DNA of 16,648 nt from Caldisericaceae bacterium (GCA_021160885.1 JAGHBR010000128.1:1-16648), one strand, 5' to 3'; counted from the first letter of the stretch, positions 7,442 to 14,287 are shown. A program made the numbers and translations. Notes: generated by a model from the letters alone, not told the origin.

Positions 7442-8166
7442 TGCGTCTGAATAAATTTTTAGCACATGCCGGAATTGCTTCCAGAAGAAAATGCGACGAT
7501 CTGATTAGAGCGGGCCTGGTTAAGGTCAATGGCAAAGTCGTCGATCAGGTGGGCGTGGTTATTGATGAACAAAAAGACAAGGTTACCTTTAAAGGTAAAT
7601 TGGTAAAACCAAAACGAAAATTTATTTACATCGTATTAAATAAACCCAAAGGTGTGGTAACCACGGCCAGCGACCAGTTTAATCGTAAGACGGTGCTGGA
7701 TTTAATCGCCATTCCGGAAAGAATTTATCCCATCGGAAGGCTGGATTACAACACAACCGGCGTTCTGTTACTAACGGACGACGGCGACCTGGCTCATCGC
7801 TTATTGCATCCCAATTATAAAGTGGTAAAGGTTTACCGGGCCTTGCTCAACAGAGTCATCCGCCCCATTGACATTCATCGCTTGCAAAATGGCGTTGAAC
7901 TCGATGGCGCTAAAACTCAGCCCTGTAAAGTAACTGAGTTGCGCATTGTAGATAATGGAAGCCTGGTTGAAATCGAACTTACCGAGGGCCGTAATCGTCA
8001 GGTGCGAAAAATGTTTGAAGCTTTGCACTACAAAGTCAGAGAGTTGGAACGCATCTCTTTCGCCGGTATTAAAGCCAGTGGACTGGCGCCGGGAGAGTGG
8101 CGTTATCTGAATAAATCGGAAGTAGCCCTTTTAAAGGAGAAAGTAGGTTATGGAAGTGAAAGGTAA
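7438..8166 (+). CDS. rluB: 23S rRNA pseudouridine synthase, RsuA/RluB family
   Basis: A 242-residue enzyme that converts a uridine in large ribosomal RNA to pseudouridine (U2605 for E. coli RluB). An S4 RNA-binding domain covers residues 1-58 (MRLNKFLAHAGIASRR at the start). The catalytic domain follows, with the linker LNKPKGVVTT (67-76) and motif II GRLDYNTTGVLLLTDDGD (100-117) holding catalytic Asp103. The late motif LTEGRNRQVRKMFEALHY (181-198) is typical of the RsuA/RluB/RluE/RluF group. The assignment to RluB rather than RsuA or RluF rests on length and on the scpAB neighbourhood. ATG at 7438 overlaps the scpB stop. A second ATG directly after it (7441) would shorten the protein by one residue only. 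Its last 17 bases overlap the next gene. Confidence 0.9.
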   Translation: MMRLNKFLAHAGIASRRKCDDLIRAGLVKVNGKVVDQVGVVIDEQKDKVTFKGKLVKPKRKFIYIVLNKPKGVVTTASDQFNRKTVLDLIAIPERIYPIGRLDYNTTGVLLLTDDGDLAHRLLHPNYKVVKVYRALLNRVIRPIDIHRLQNGVELDGAKTQPCKVTELRIVDNGSLVEIELTEGRNRQVRKMFEALHYKVRELERISFAGIKASGLAPGEWRYLNKSEVALLKEKVGYGSER

Positions 8167-9853
8167 AAAAGCACTTATTTTAGGCGGTTGGGGCCTGGTT
8201 GGTCAGGCGGTTTGCAAAAAAATGATCGAAGAAAAACCTTCGGAAATGATCATTCTGTCTCTTCTAAAACAACAGGCTGAAGAAGCGGTTGAAATCATGA
8301 AAAAAATTGACCCTTCCATTAATTACGTACCGGAATGGGGCAATATTTTTGTTCGGGATTCTCTGAAGGATTTGACGCGCAATGAAATACTATCCAATCC
8401 GCAAAACCGCGAAATTTTGATGCATGATGTTCTGGATGATTTAAACCAGGACATTCTGGAACACTCCTATTTATCTCAGGTCATTACCAAACACAAACCG
8501 GACATCATCGTCGATTGTGTGAATTCGGCCACAGCGCTGGCTTACCAGGACATCTTCACCAGTTCCATTGAAGTGCGAAAAGCGCTGGACAATGTGAAAA
8601 AAGCGGAAAAGCAGGATGAAACAGTTTCGGCTATTGAACGACTTTTGATTACCCAGTACACACCGCAATTGATTCGGCATATTCAGATTTTGTACGAGTC
8701 AATGAAGCGTGCAAAGACAAGAGTGTACGTAAAAATCGGAACCAGCGGCACCGGCGGCATGGGTCTAAACATCCCCTACACACACAGCGAAGAAAAACCC
8801 TCGCGCATGTTGTTGAGCAAATCGGCAATTGCCGGTTCCCACACGCTGCTTTTGTGGCTGATGGCCCGCACACCGGATGCGCCCATTACCAAGGAAATCA
8901 AACCCACGGCCGCCATTGCCTGGAAAAAGATCGAGTACGGCGAAATTCGTAAAGGCGGCAAACCGGTTCAACTTTATGATTGTCCGCCGGAACAGGCCAT
9001 CCCTTTGCGTGGAAAGTTGAAACGGGAAATGAGCAAAGGTCCCTGGAAACCACTGAACGATACGTTGAAGAAAGTTTACATCGATACCGGTGAAAATGGT
9101 ATTTTTAGTTACGAAGAGTTTACGGCCATTACCTCGCGCGGACAAATGGAATTCATTACCCCGGAAGAAATCGCCAATGTGGTACTCTGGGAGATTAAAG
9201 GCGGAAATACCGGGCACGACATCATTAACGCTCTGGATAACGCGACCATGGGGCCGACCTACCGGGCAGGTTATTTGCGAGGCAGCGCTTTGCAAAAAAT
9301 GCAACGCCTGCAAAAAGAGTATAAATCCGACAGCGTGGCCTTTGAATTGTTAGGCCCGCCCAAATTGAGCAAGCTTTTGTACGAAGCCTACCTGCTAAAG
9401 CGATGCAAATTTACCATGGACGAAGTGCTGAAACATAGCCCGGAATTTCTGTCCAATTGTGCGCAGGAAATCATTAGAACCGATGCCAAACTGCGAGCCG
9501 AGATTCTTTCCATCGGTATTCCCATTTTAATGGCCGATGGTAAAAAGTTGTTGCGCGGCCCGGAAATGAAAATTCCTGCCTACCGCGGTAGCAATGAGCT
9601 GGAAATCACCAGGGAAAACATCGAAAAATGGGCGGCCGAAGGTTGGATCGATTTACGTCCGGAAAATTTTAAACTGTGGCAGGAACGTATTAAAAAAATC
9701 AAGGAAGAAATCGAATCCATTCCAGAAGACGACACCAGTTCGCAATACGATCGCGATCAGGAGTACTGGAGTGAAACCGATGAAGTAGAACCTGGTAAGA
9801 TTGTGGGCTGGCTGTTTCTGCAGGAAGAACAAGGCCTACGCATGAAGGATTAA
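8150..9853 (+). CDS. Rossmann-fold NAD(P)-binding protein, divergent SDR-like, function unknown
   Basis: A 567-residue protein I cannot assign to a named family. The N-terminus has a dinucleotide-binding fold: ALILGGWGLVGQAVC (residues 8-22) with GxxGxxG glycines G12, G15 and G18, then strand DIIVDCVNSAT (118-128) where SDR proteins have the conserved Asn region. At 193-240 a strand and GTSGTGGMG are followed by RMLLSKSAIAGSHTLLLWLMAR. This aligns with the SDR active helix (Y-x-x-x-K), with Lys224 kept but Met220 where the catalytic Tyr should be. Residues 380-567 are an additional, charged, mostly helical region with no motif I know. The start is at ATG 8150, inside the end of rluB in another frame, with AAGGAGA ten bases upstream. 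cmk starts 2 bases after the stop. Operon position suggests a housekeeping role, but the substrate is unknown, and it may bind NAD(P) without classical SDR catalysis. Confidence 0.75.
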   Translation: MEVKGKKALILGGWGLVGQAVCKKMIEEKPSEMIILSLLKQQAEEAVEIMKKIDPSINYVPEWGNIFVRDSLKDLTRNEILSNPQNREILMHDVLDDLNQDILEHSYLSQVITKHKPDIIVDCVNSATALAYQDIFTSSIEVRKALDNVKKAEKQDETVSAIERLLITQYTPQLIRHIQILYESMKRAKTRVYVKIGTSGTGGMGLNIPYTHSEEKPSRMLLSKSAIAGSHTLLLWLMARTPDAPITKEIKPTAAIAWKKIEYGEIRKGGKPVQLYDCPPEQAIPLRGKLKREMSKGPWKPLNDTLKKVYIDTGENGIFSYEEFTAITSRGQMEFITPEEIANVVLWEIKGGNTGHDIINALDNATMGPTYRAGYLRGSALQKMQRLQKEYKSDSVAFELLGPPKLSKLLYEAYLLKRCKFTMDEVLKHSPEFLSNCAQEIIRTDAKLRAEILSIGIPILMADGKKLLRGPEMKIPAYRGSNELEITRENIEKWAAEGWIDLRPENFKLWQERIKKIKEEIESIPEDDTSSQYDRDQEYWSETDEVEPGKIVGWLFLQEEQGLRMKD

Positions 9854-9855
9854 GC

Positions 9856-10533
9856 ATGCCTGAAAAAATTCGCATTGCTATCGATGGTCCGGCCGCTTCG
9901 GGTAAAAGTACTACAGCCCGGCTTTTAGCTAAAAAGCTGGGCTATTTGTACATTGACACCGGCGCCATGTATCGGGCGGCAACGCTTTCGGTGCTGCGGG
10001 CCGGCATTGATATTCATGATGAACAGGCTGTGGTTGAACATGTTAAAAAGATTAAAATCAGTCTGAAAATTATTGACGGCGTACAGCGTACCTTTTTGAA
10101 TGGCGAAAATGTAAGCGGCTTGATTCGCACGCCTGAGATTAATCAGGTGATTAGCGTGATTTCATCCTATCCTGGTGTGCGTCAGGTGTTGATTGAACAA
10201 CAACGGCAATTGGCCCGGGAGGGCGGCGTGGTCATGGACGGTCGCGACATTGGCACTGTGGTGCTGCCCGATGCCGAACTGAAAGTGTTTCTGGTGGCCA
10301 GTCTGGAAGAACGGGCCCGGCGCCGACAATTGGACATGGAACGCCAGGGCATCCAAATGGATTTGGAGGAGATCAAGAAAGAGATTGCCCGGCGGGATGA
10401 ACTGGATTCCAGCCGCAGCGCCGCGCCGCTTAAAAAAGCCGCAGATGCCCGCGAACTGGACACAACGCATTTGACCATCAAACAACAGGTGGAGATCATT
10501 TACCAGTGGGCGCTGGAGAAAATTAAAAGTTAA
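9856..10533 (+). CDS. cmk: Cytidylate kinase
   Basis: A 225-residue (d)CMP kinase that phosphorylates CMP and dCMP with ATP in pyrimidine nucleotide supply. The P-loop is GPAASGKS (residues 11-18), followed by the monophosphate-binding signature YIDTGAMYRAATL (32-44). DGRDIGTVVLPDA (128-140) is the family's conserved core motif, and the arginine-rich lid is at about 152-170 (EERARRRQLDMERQG). The length is typical of bacterial Cmk. AAGGA at 9845-9849 lies 6 bases before ATG and sits within the last codons of the upstream gene. It is the last gene of the trpS unit. No strong terminator hairpin follows, and the next 1.1 kb is a repeat-rich spacer. In many bacteria cmk is followed by ispH or rpsA, but here it is not. 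Confidence 0.96.
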   Translation: MPEKIRIAIDGPAASGKSTTARLLAKKLGYLYIDTGAMYRAATLSVLRAGIDIHDEQAVVEHVKKIKISLKIIDGVQRTFLNGENVSGLIRTPEINQVISVISSYPGVRQVLIEQQRQLAREGGVVMDGRDIGTVVLPDAELKVFLVASLEERARRRQLDMERQGIQMDLEEIKKEIARRDELDSSRSAAPLKKAADARELDTTHLTIKQQVEIIYQWALEKIKS

Positions 10534-10574
10534 TTTCCTCCTTAGCGAGTTCGAAAAATAGGCTACTGGACAAA

Positions 10575-10602
10575 GTGACGAGTGACAGGCGACAGGTGAC
10601 GA
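10575..10602. repeat. Heptamer array 1: GTGACRR x4
   Basis: GTGACGA, GTGACAG, GCGACAG and GTGACGA follow head to tail with an exact 7-base period, 41 bases after the cmk stop. Similar GTGAC heptamers occur in intergenic DNA of many environmental bacteria, from memory. No function can be read from it. Confidence 0.65.
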
Positions 10603-10605
10603 GTA

Positions 10606-10637
10606 AGTTGTTTATTTGTTGAGTTGTTAAGATTTGT
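10606..10637. repeat. Octamer array: AGTTGTTW x4
   Basis: AGTTGTTT, ATTTGTTG, AGTTGTTA and AGATTTGT run with an 8-base period directly after heptamer array 1. The copies are degenerate, and this is the weakest of the short-period arrays. Confidence 0.4.
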
Positions 10638-10902
10638 AGTACGCTTTGCTTTGAAACGTAATCAAAAGAACGTTTGAATCTTCTCTACTGTATTTGTACG
10701 AGAAAAGCCTTTTAACGCTTCACGTCAGTACATGGACCGCCAAATTCAACGCATTTGCTACACAATTGATGTATTCTCCGAAGCAGCAGTGTCCTATAAA
10801 CAGGGAAGGAAAATTGACCACGCTTTAAGACCAATTCCTGCAAACCAGTACAACGGTTCTCCCTTACCTTTTGCCGTAAATGCTCATTTTTTGAATTCAG
10901 GA
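10638..10902. other. Non-coding stretch with nothing recognised
   Basis: I see no gene, RNA gene or insertion sequence here. A hairpin is possible at 10651-10678 (AAACGT at 10654-10659 with ACGTTT at 10670-10675, ten-base loop). The 14-mer TCAAAAGAACGTTT at 10662-10675 recurs inverted at 14150-14163 on the far side of priA. Minus-strand frames through 10740-10890 give short protein-like runs broken by several stops, which could be a decayed gene, but no family is recognisable. Confidence 0.4.
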
Positions 10903-10922
10903 TGGTTTATGTTCATAAACCA
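10903..10922. repeat. Perfect 20-base palindrome
   Basis: TGGTTTATGT at 10903-10912 is followed by its near-exact reverse complement TCATAAACCA (9-bp stem, 2-base loop). Only ATTTAAT follows, so it is a poor terminator. It sits directly before the C6/G6 hairpin and may be part of the same element. Confidence 0.5.
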
Positions 10923-10926
10923 ATTT

Positions 10927-10979
10927 AATCCCCCCTTTTACTTTCCCCCCTTACTAAGGGGGGAATTGAAGGGGGGATT
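10927..10979. repeat. C6/G6 double hairpin, MITE-like interspersed repeat
   Basis: An outer stem pairs AATCCCCCCTT (10927-10937) with AAGGGGGGATT (10969-10979). An inner stem pairs TTCCCCCCTT (10943-10952) with AAGGGGGGAA (10956-10965) around a three-base ACT loop. Together they make one 53-base snapback. Sequences of this design (AATCCCCC...GGGGGATT) are, from memory, widespread small repeats in cyanobacteria and other phyla. A short open frame running through it encodes only the repeat's typical NPPF..PPLLRGE peptide and is not taken as a gene. Confidence 0.75.
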
Positions 10980-11011
10980 TGAACGAAATAATCAACATCT
11001 CGAAGATTAAA

Positions 11012-11039
11012 AATTCGAAGCACGAATTTCGAGATACGA
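11012..11039. repeat. Heptamer array 2: NNNNCGA x4
   Basis: AATTCGA, AGCACGA, ATTTCGA and GATACGA repeat with a 7-base period. Only the last three bases of each unit are constant. It starts 33 bases after the C6/G6 hairpin and ends 20 bases before the structured unit array. Confidence 0.6.
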
Positions 11040-11058
11040 AATCATCAAAAAAGTAAAA

Positions 11059-11150
11059 CAACTCACTGAGTCATTAATTCCATGTAAATGAGACTTAGTT
11101 TTGCTAACCAGCATTCACGACCGCTTTCCAAGCGGTCGCACAATTGTAGC
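11059..11150. repeat. Structured repeat unit A of four
   Basis: The most diverged copy of a ~90-base unit. Possible hairpins in order are ACTC/GAGT (11061-11071), CAT/ATG with a GTAA loop (11081-11090), TTAG/CTAA (about 11096-11108), and a perfect 9-bp stem CGACCGCTT with a TCC loop (11118-11138). It ends in TTGTAGC, as unit C ends in ATGTAGC. It starts 93 bases before the equivalent point of unit B. Confidence 0.6.
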
Positions 11151-11240
11151 ACGACTCTCCGAGTCGTTAATCCTACGCAAGCGGGATTTTTCAGCTCGCT
11201 GGCGCTCGCAACCGCTATGGAGAGCGGTGCTACTGCTGTT
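11151..11240. repeat. Structured repeat unit B of four
   Basis: Hairpins in order: ACGACTC with loop TCC (11151-11167); AATCC/GGATT enclosing CGC-AA-GCG (11169-11188); CGC-TG-GCG (11197-11204); and ACCGCT/AGCGGT (11211-11228). The leading 15 bases TGTAGCACGACTCTC at 11145-11159 recur exactly at 11373-11387 in front of unit D. Confidence 0.7.
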
Positions 11241-11244
11241 ACAA

Positions 11245-11279
11245 GTTAAGGGTTTAGGGTTAAGGGTGTAAGAGTTAAG
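11245..11279. repeat. Heptamer array 3: GTTAAGG x5, between units B and C
   Basis: GTTAAGG, GTTTAGG, GTTAAGG, GTGTAAG and AGTTAAG repeat with an exact 7-base period. The array lies between structured units B and C. It widens their spacing to 137 bases compared with 91-93 elsewhere, as if it had inserted or grown there. Confidence 0.65.
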
Positions 11280-11287
11280 TGTGGAAC

Positions 11288-11378
11288 ACGACGTTCTGAG
11301 TCATCATTCCTGCCGTTTCGGGATTTTTGAGCTCGCTGGGGTAGCGACCGCTTGGAAAGCGGTCGTACAAAATGTAGC
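11288..11378. repeat. Structured repeat unit C of four
   Basis: The first hairpin is degenerate (GAC/GTC only). The second has CCG-TTT-CGG (11313-11321). The third is CGCT/AGCG (about 11334-11346). The fourth is a perfect 9-bp stem CGACCGCTT with a GGA loop (11345-11365), the exact reverse complement of the unit A hairpin. It ends in ATGTAGC directly before unit D. Confidence 0.7.
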
Positions 11379-11463
11379 ACGACTCTCGAGTCGTTAATCC
11401 CGTGAAAACGAGATTTTTAGCTCACTGGTGCTGACAACCGCTCAGAAAGCGGTGGTACAATTT
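11379..11463. repeat. Structured repeat unit D of four
   Basis: Hairpins: ACGACTC/GAGTCGT with a TC loop (11379-11394); AATC/GATT enclosing CGT-GAAA-ACG (11396-11415); CAC-TG-GTG (11423-11430); and ACCGCT/AGCGGT (11437-11453). It matches unit B best, as unit C matches unit A, so A+B and C+D look like two copies of a dimer 228-230 bases apart. Confidence 0.7.
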
Positions 11464-11486
11464 CAAACTGAAAACAATTTTTAACA

Positions 11487-11534
11487 AGTTCCCAATTCCC
11501 AGTTCCCAGTTCCCAGTTCCTAATTTCTAGTTCC
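11487..11534. repeat. Heptamer array 4: AGTTCCC x7
   Basis: AGTTCCC, AATTCCC, AGTTCCC, AGTTCCC, AGTTCCT, AATTTCT and a partial AGTTCC repeat with a 7-base period. It starts 24 bases after unit D and ends about 120 bases before priA. It is the most regular of the short arrays. Confidence 0.7.
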
Positions 11535-11582
11535 ACTTAAACTTTCTTACTCTTAACTTTTCGATTTCATTCAACTTTCCAG

Positions 11583-11604
11583 GAATTAAAGTAGATTTTA
11601 ATTC
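11583..11604. repeat. 8-bp inverted repeat upstream of priA
   Basis: GAATTAAA (11583-11590) and TTTAATTC (11597-11604) form a perfect stem with a 6-base loop, 50 bases before the priA start. It could be an operator-like dyad or a weak hairpin, and no promoter hexamers stand out around it. Confidence 0.35.
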
Positions 11605-11653
11605 TCGATTCCAATAAATTGGGAATGGTTGCAAAAAAAAATCAGGTAAACGA

Positions 11654-14107
11654 ATGGATCAAGTTTTTGTCGAAGTGGCTTTTAATCTGCCCATCAATCA
11701 AACATTTAGTTATCGCGTTCCACCGGAGTTGCGCTCTGTGCAAGCAGGCATGCGCGTTTTGGCTCCCTTTGGCAAGCAGTTTTTAACCGGCCTGGTGGTC
11801 ATGAAGCGCGACCGGCCTGGCTTTAACAAGGTTAAGGACATTGTTGACCTGTTAGATGAGCATCCTTTACTCACCGAAAAGATGCTGGAGTTGACCAAAT
11901 GGATTTCACAGTATTATTTGAGCAGCTGGGGACAGGCCTTGTTTTTGGCTCTGCCGCGCGGCATCGAAGAAGCCGTTAAAGAAAAAGTTTTCATCCTTAA
12001 AGATTTACCGGATCACACTCTGACCGAGCGTCAGCGTGAGTTGTTTTTGATTATTGCCGAGAACCCGGGCAACACAAAAACATACTACCGCAAAAAATTC
12101 GGCTATGGTTCGTATTACTACCTGCTGAATGTGTTAAAAGAAAAAGGCTTTGTTTATTTTGAAAAAGAATACATTGAGGCCAGCGCCAAAGAACTTTTCA
12201 GGCAATTTGTTAAAATCAACGAAGCTTACACTCAGTTAAAAGAAAAATACCAGGATTTTCAGAAATATTTAAAGCGTCGACCCGAAATTGATGCTTACAT
12301 GATGGAACATCTGGGGCAGGAAATTTTACGTTCTCAATTTTTGCAGGGGACACGTATGTCAGCGGCAACGCTGGCCAAAATGTGTCGTTATGACCTGTGT
12401 AAAATCGTAACCAAAAAGGTTGAACGGCGTATCGAATTTGAAGACGTTGAGGAACCACCCATTGTACAATTAACTGAAGAACAAACACACGCCATTCAAA
12501 CCATTACGCCTTTCCTGGAAAGAAAGGAATTCAACACCTTTTTAATCCATGGCGTAACCGGCAGCGGTAAAACCCAGGTCTACATCGAAATTTTGAAAAA
12601 GATACTTGAGCGTGGACAAACGGCCATTATTCTGATTCCGGAAATTGCCTTAACTCCGCAAACCGTCAGGCGATTCAAAAAGATTGTTGGTGATGAGATT
12701 GCCGTTTTTCACAGCAAGATGTCCCTGGGCGAAAGACTTGATTACTGGCATGCCTGTTACGAGGGACGCATTAAGTGTGTGGTTGGCCCGCGCTCAGCCT
12801 TGTTTGCGCCGCTTAAAAATCTGGGCCTGATTGTGGTGGATGAAGAACATGAACACACATACAAACAGACAGATTTGAATCCGCACTACAATGCCCGCGA
12901 CGTGGCTATTTACTGGGCGCGCATGAACAAGGCCGTCATTTTGCTCGGTTCGGCAACACCCAGTCTAGAAAGCTACTACAACGCTTTAAAGAAAAAGTAC
13001 ACGCTGATCGAAATGAAAAAACGCATTGACGATGTGCAAATGCCTGAGGTGGAAATTATTGACATGCGCAAGGCCAAAAAAGTGGGGCAGGGCGAATTAC
13101 GGTTGTTTTCTGAATTGTTAATCAATAAAATCAATGAACGGCTATCCAAAAATGAGCAGGTGATTTTATTGCAGAACCGGCGCGGTTTTTCCGCCTTTGA
13201 ACAATGCACGGAGTGCGGCTACATTCCGATTTGTCCCAATTGCGACATCAGTTTAACTTATCATGCGCACGGTGAAAAGTTACAGTGTCATTTGTGCGGC
13301 TACACCCTGCCGGCTTACCAGTTTTGCCCCAATTGCGGAGGCAAACAAATCGTTTACAAAGGTACCGGTACGCAGCGCATTGAAAAAGCCCTCAAAGAGG
13401 TTATTCCCAATGCCTGCATTTTGAGGATGGATCGGGACACCACTCGTTCCAAAAACGCCCATCAAAATATTTTGCAGGCTTTTGCCAATGGCGAAGCGGA
13501 CATCTTACTGGGCACGCAAATGATTGCCAAGGGGCTGGATTTTGGCAACGTTACGCTGGTGGGCGTCATTTCCGCCGATGTGGGCCTGTCCATTCCGGAT
13601 TTCAGAGCGCCAGAGCGCGTTTTTCAGCTATTAACACAGGTGGCCGGGCGGGCCGGGCGCCGGCAAAAAGTGGGCGAAGTGATGGTGCAAACCTATTCTT
13701 ATACGCATTACGCCATTCAGTACGCCCGCAAACACGATTTTGTCGGCTTTTTTAACGAAGAATTAAAACACCGCAAAAACTTCAATTATCCGCCTTTTGT
13801 GCGCATGATTCAAATCCTGATTTTAAATAAGGATTTTCTGGAAACGTTGAACACGGCGCGCAAGATTACGGCCATTCTTAAAAAGAAGGTCTCAAACTAT
13901 GCCCAGATTTTAGGACCGGCGCCGGGCATTATTCCCAGAATGAACAACATGCACCGCTGGGTGGTCAGTTTAAAATTAAATCCGGCTACCGATCCGACGG
14001 GTAAATTGACGAAACAGTTGATTTTACAAGGTCTGGGCTCGCTGCTGGAAAAAAGACAAAAAAATCAGCAAATCGTGGTTGATGTTGACCCGATTACCTT
14101 AAATTAA
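11654..14107 (+). CDS. priA: Primosomal replication restart helicase PriA
   Basis: An 817-residue 3'-to-5' DNA helicase that recognises stalled forks and reloads the replicative helicase. The N-terminal 3' DNA-binding domain is at about 1-105 (VEVAFNLPINQTFSYRVP at the start). Residues about 105-265 hold the winged-helix and linker region. Helicase motifs are Walker A GVTGSGKT (300-307), Walker B DEEH (396-399), GSATPS (432-437) and motif VI QVAGRAGR (662-669). The two-zinc insert has eight cysteines: C518, C521, C527, C530, C545, C548, C558 and C561. The C-terminal domain contains PPFVRMIQILI and GPAPG. It is longer than E. coli PriA (732 residues), with the extra length mostly before Walker A (helical, Lys/Tyr-rich, 140-260). 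All key residues are present. A weak AGG lies about 7 bases before ATG. The gene stands alone, after the repeat-rich spacer. Confidence 0.96.
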   Translation: MDQVFVEVAFNLPINQTFSYRVPPELRSVQAGMRVLAPFGKQFLTGLVVMKRDRPGFNKVKDIVDLLDEHPLLTEKMLELTKWISQYYLSSWGQALFLALPRGIEEAVKEKVFILKDLPDHTLTERQRELFLIIAENPGNTKTYYRKKFGYGSYYYLLNVLKEKGFVYFEKEYIEASAKELFRQFVKINEAYTQLKEKYQDFQKYLKRRPEIDAYMMEHLGQEILRSQFLQGTRMSAATLAKMCRYDLCKIVTKKVERRIEFEDVEEPPIVQLTEEQTHAIQTITPFLERKEFNTFLIHGVTGSGKTQVYIEILKKILERGQTAIILIPEIALTPQTVRRFKKIVGDEIAVFHSKMSLGERLDYWHACYEGRIKCVVGPRSALFAPLKNLGLIVVDEEHEHTYKQTDLNPHYNARDVAIYWARMNKAVILLGSATPSLESYYNALKKKYTLIEMKKRIDDVQMPEVEIIDMRKAKKVGQGELRLFSELLINKINERLSKNEQVILLQNRRGFSAFEQCTECGYIPICPNCDISLTYHAHGEKLQCHLCGYTLPAYQFCPNCGGKQIVYKGTGTQRIEKALKEVIPNACILRMDRDTTRSKNAHQNILQAFANGEADILLGTQMIAKGLDFGNVTLVGVISADVGLSIPDFRAPERVFQLLTQVAGRAGRRQKVGEVMVQTYSYTHYAIQYARKHDFVGFFNEELKHRKNFNYPPFVRMIQILILNKDFLETLNTARKITAILKKKVSNYAQILGPAPGIIPRMNNMHRWVVSLKLNPATDPTGKLTKQLILQGLGSLLEKRQKNQQIVVDVDPITLN

Positions 14108-14287
14108 AGTCAGGCATCAAGCTTTGATTTTCTTGATTAGGGAGATTTAAAACGTTCTTTTGAACAGGCATTTCTGGTAATCACCATAGTCCGGCTATTA
14201 AGGATTCAAAGTTTAGGCGGCTTTGACCCCCACCTTTTGCCTCAAAGCACGCAGGACAAGTACTTGATATTCAATTCTTAATCAATT
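14108..14287. terminator. Spacer between convergent genes with weak hairpins
   Basis: This 180-base spacer must end transcripts from both sides. ATCAA/TTGAT (14116-14128, three-base loop) is followed by TTTTC and is the best plus-strand candidate for priA. TCAAAG (14206-14211) can pair with CTTTGA (14221-14226), which can also pair with TCAAAG (14242-14247), giving two competing stems. None has a classic long GC stem with a T run, so termination may depend on Rho. Confidence 0.3.

Noticed and set aside
8765..9313. Minus-strand open frame of 182 codons inside the Rossmann-fold gene
   Set aside because: The plus-strand gene is coherent throughout and in a tight operon; the antisense frame has no recognisable motif and is taken as a shadow.
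10732..11010. Open frame of 92 codons in the repeat-rich spacer
   Set aside because: It has no ribosome site, its second half is the translated palindrome and C6/G6 hairpin, and its first half matches nothing I know.
11059..11463. CRISPR array
   Set aside because: The units are diverged and structured along their whole length, with no identical repeats alternating with unique spacers, and no cas gene is nearby.
14206..14247. Regulatory switch from alternating TCAAAG/CTTTGA/TCAAAG
   Set aside because: The arms are only six bases, lie between convergent genes, and most likely reflect weak terminator hairpins or chance.
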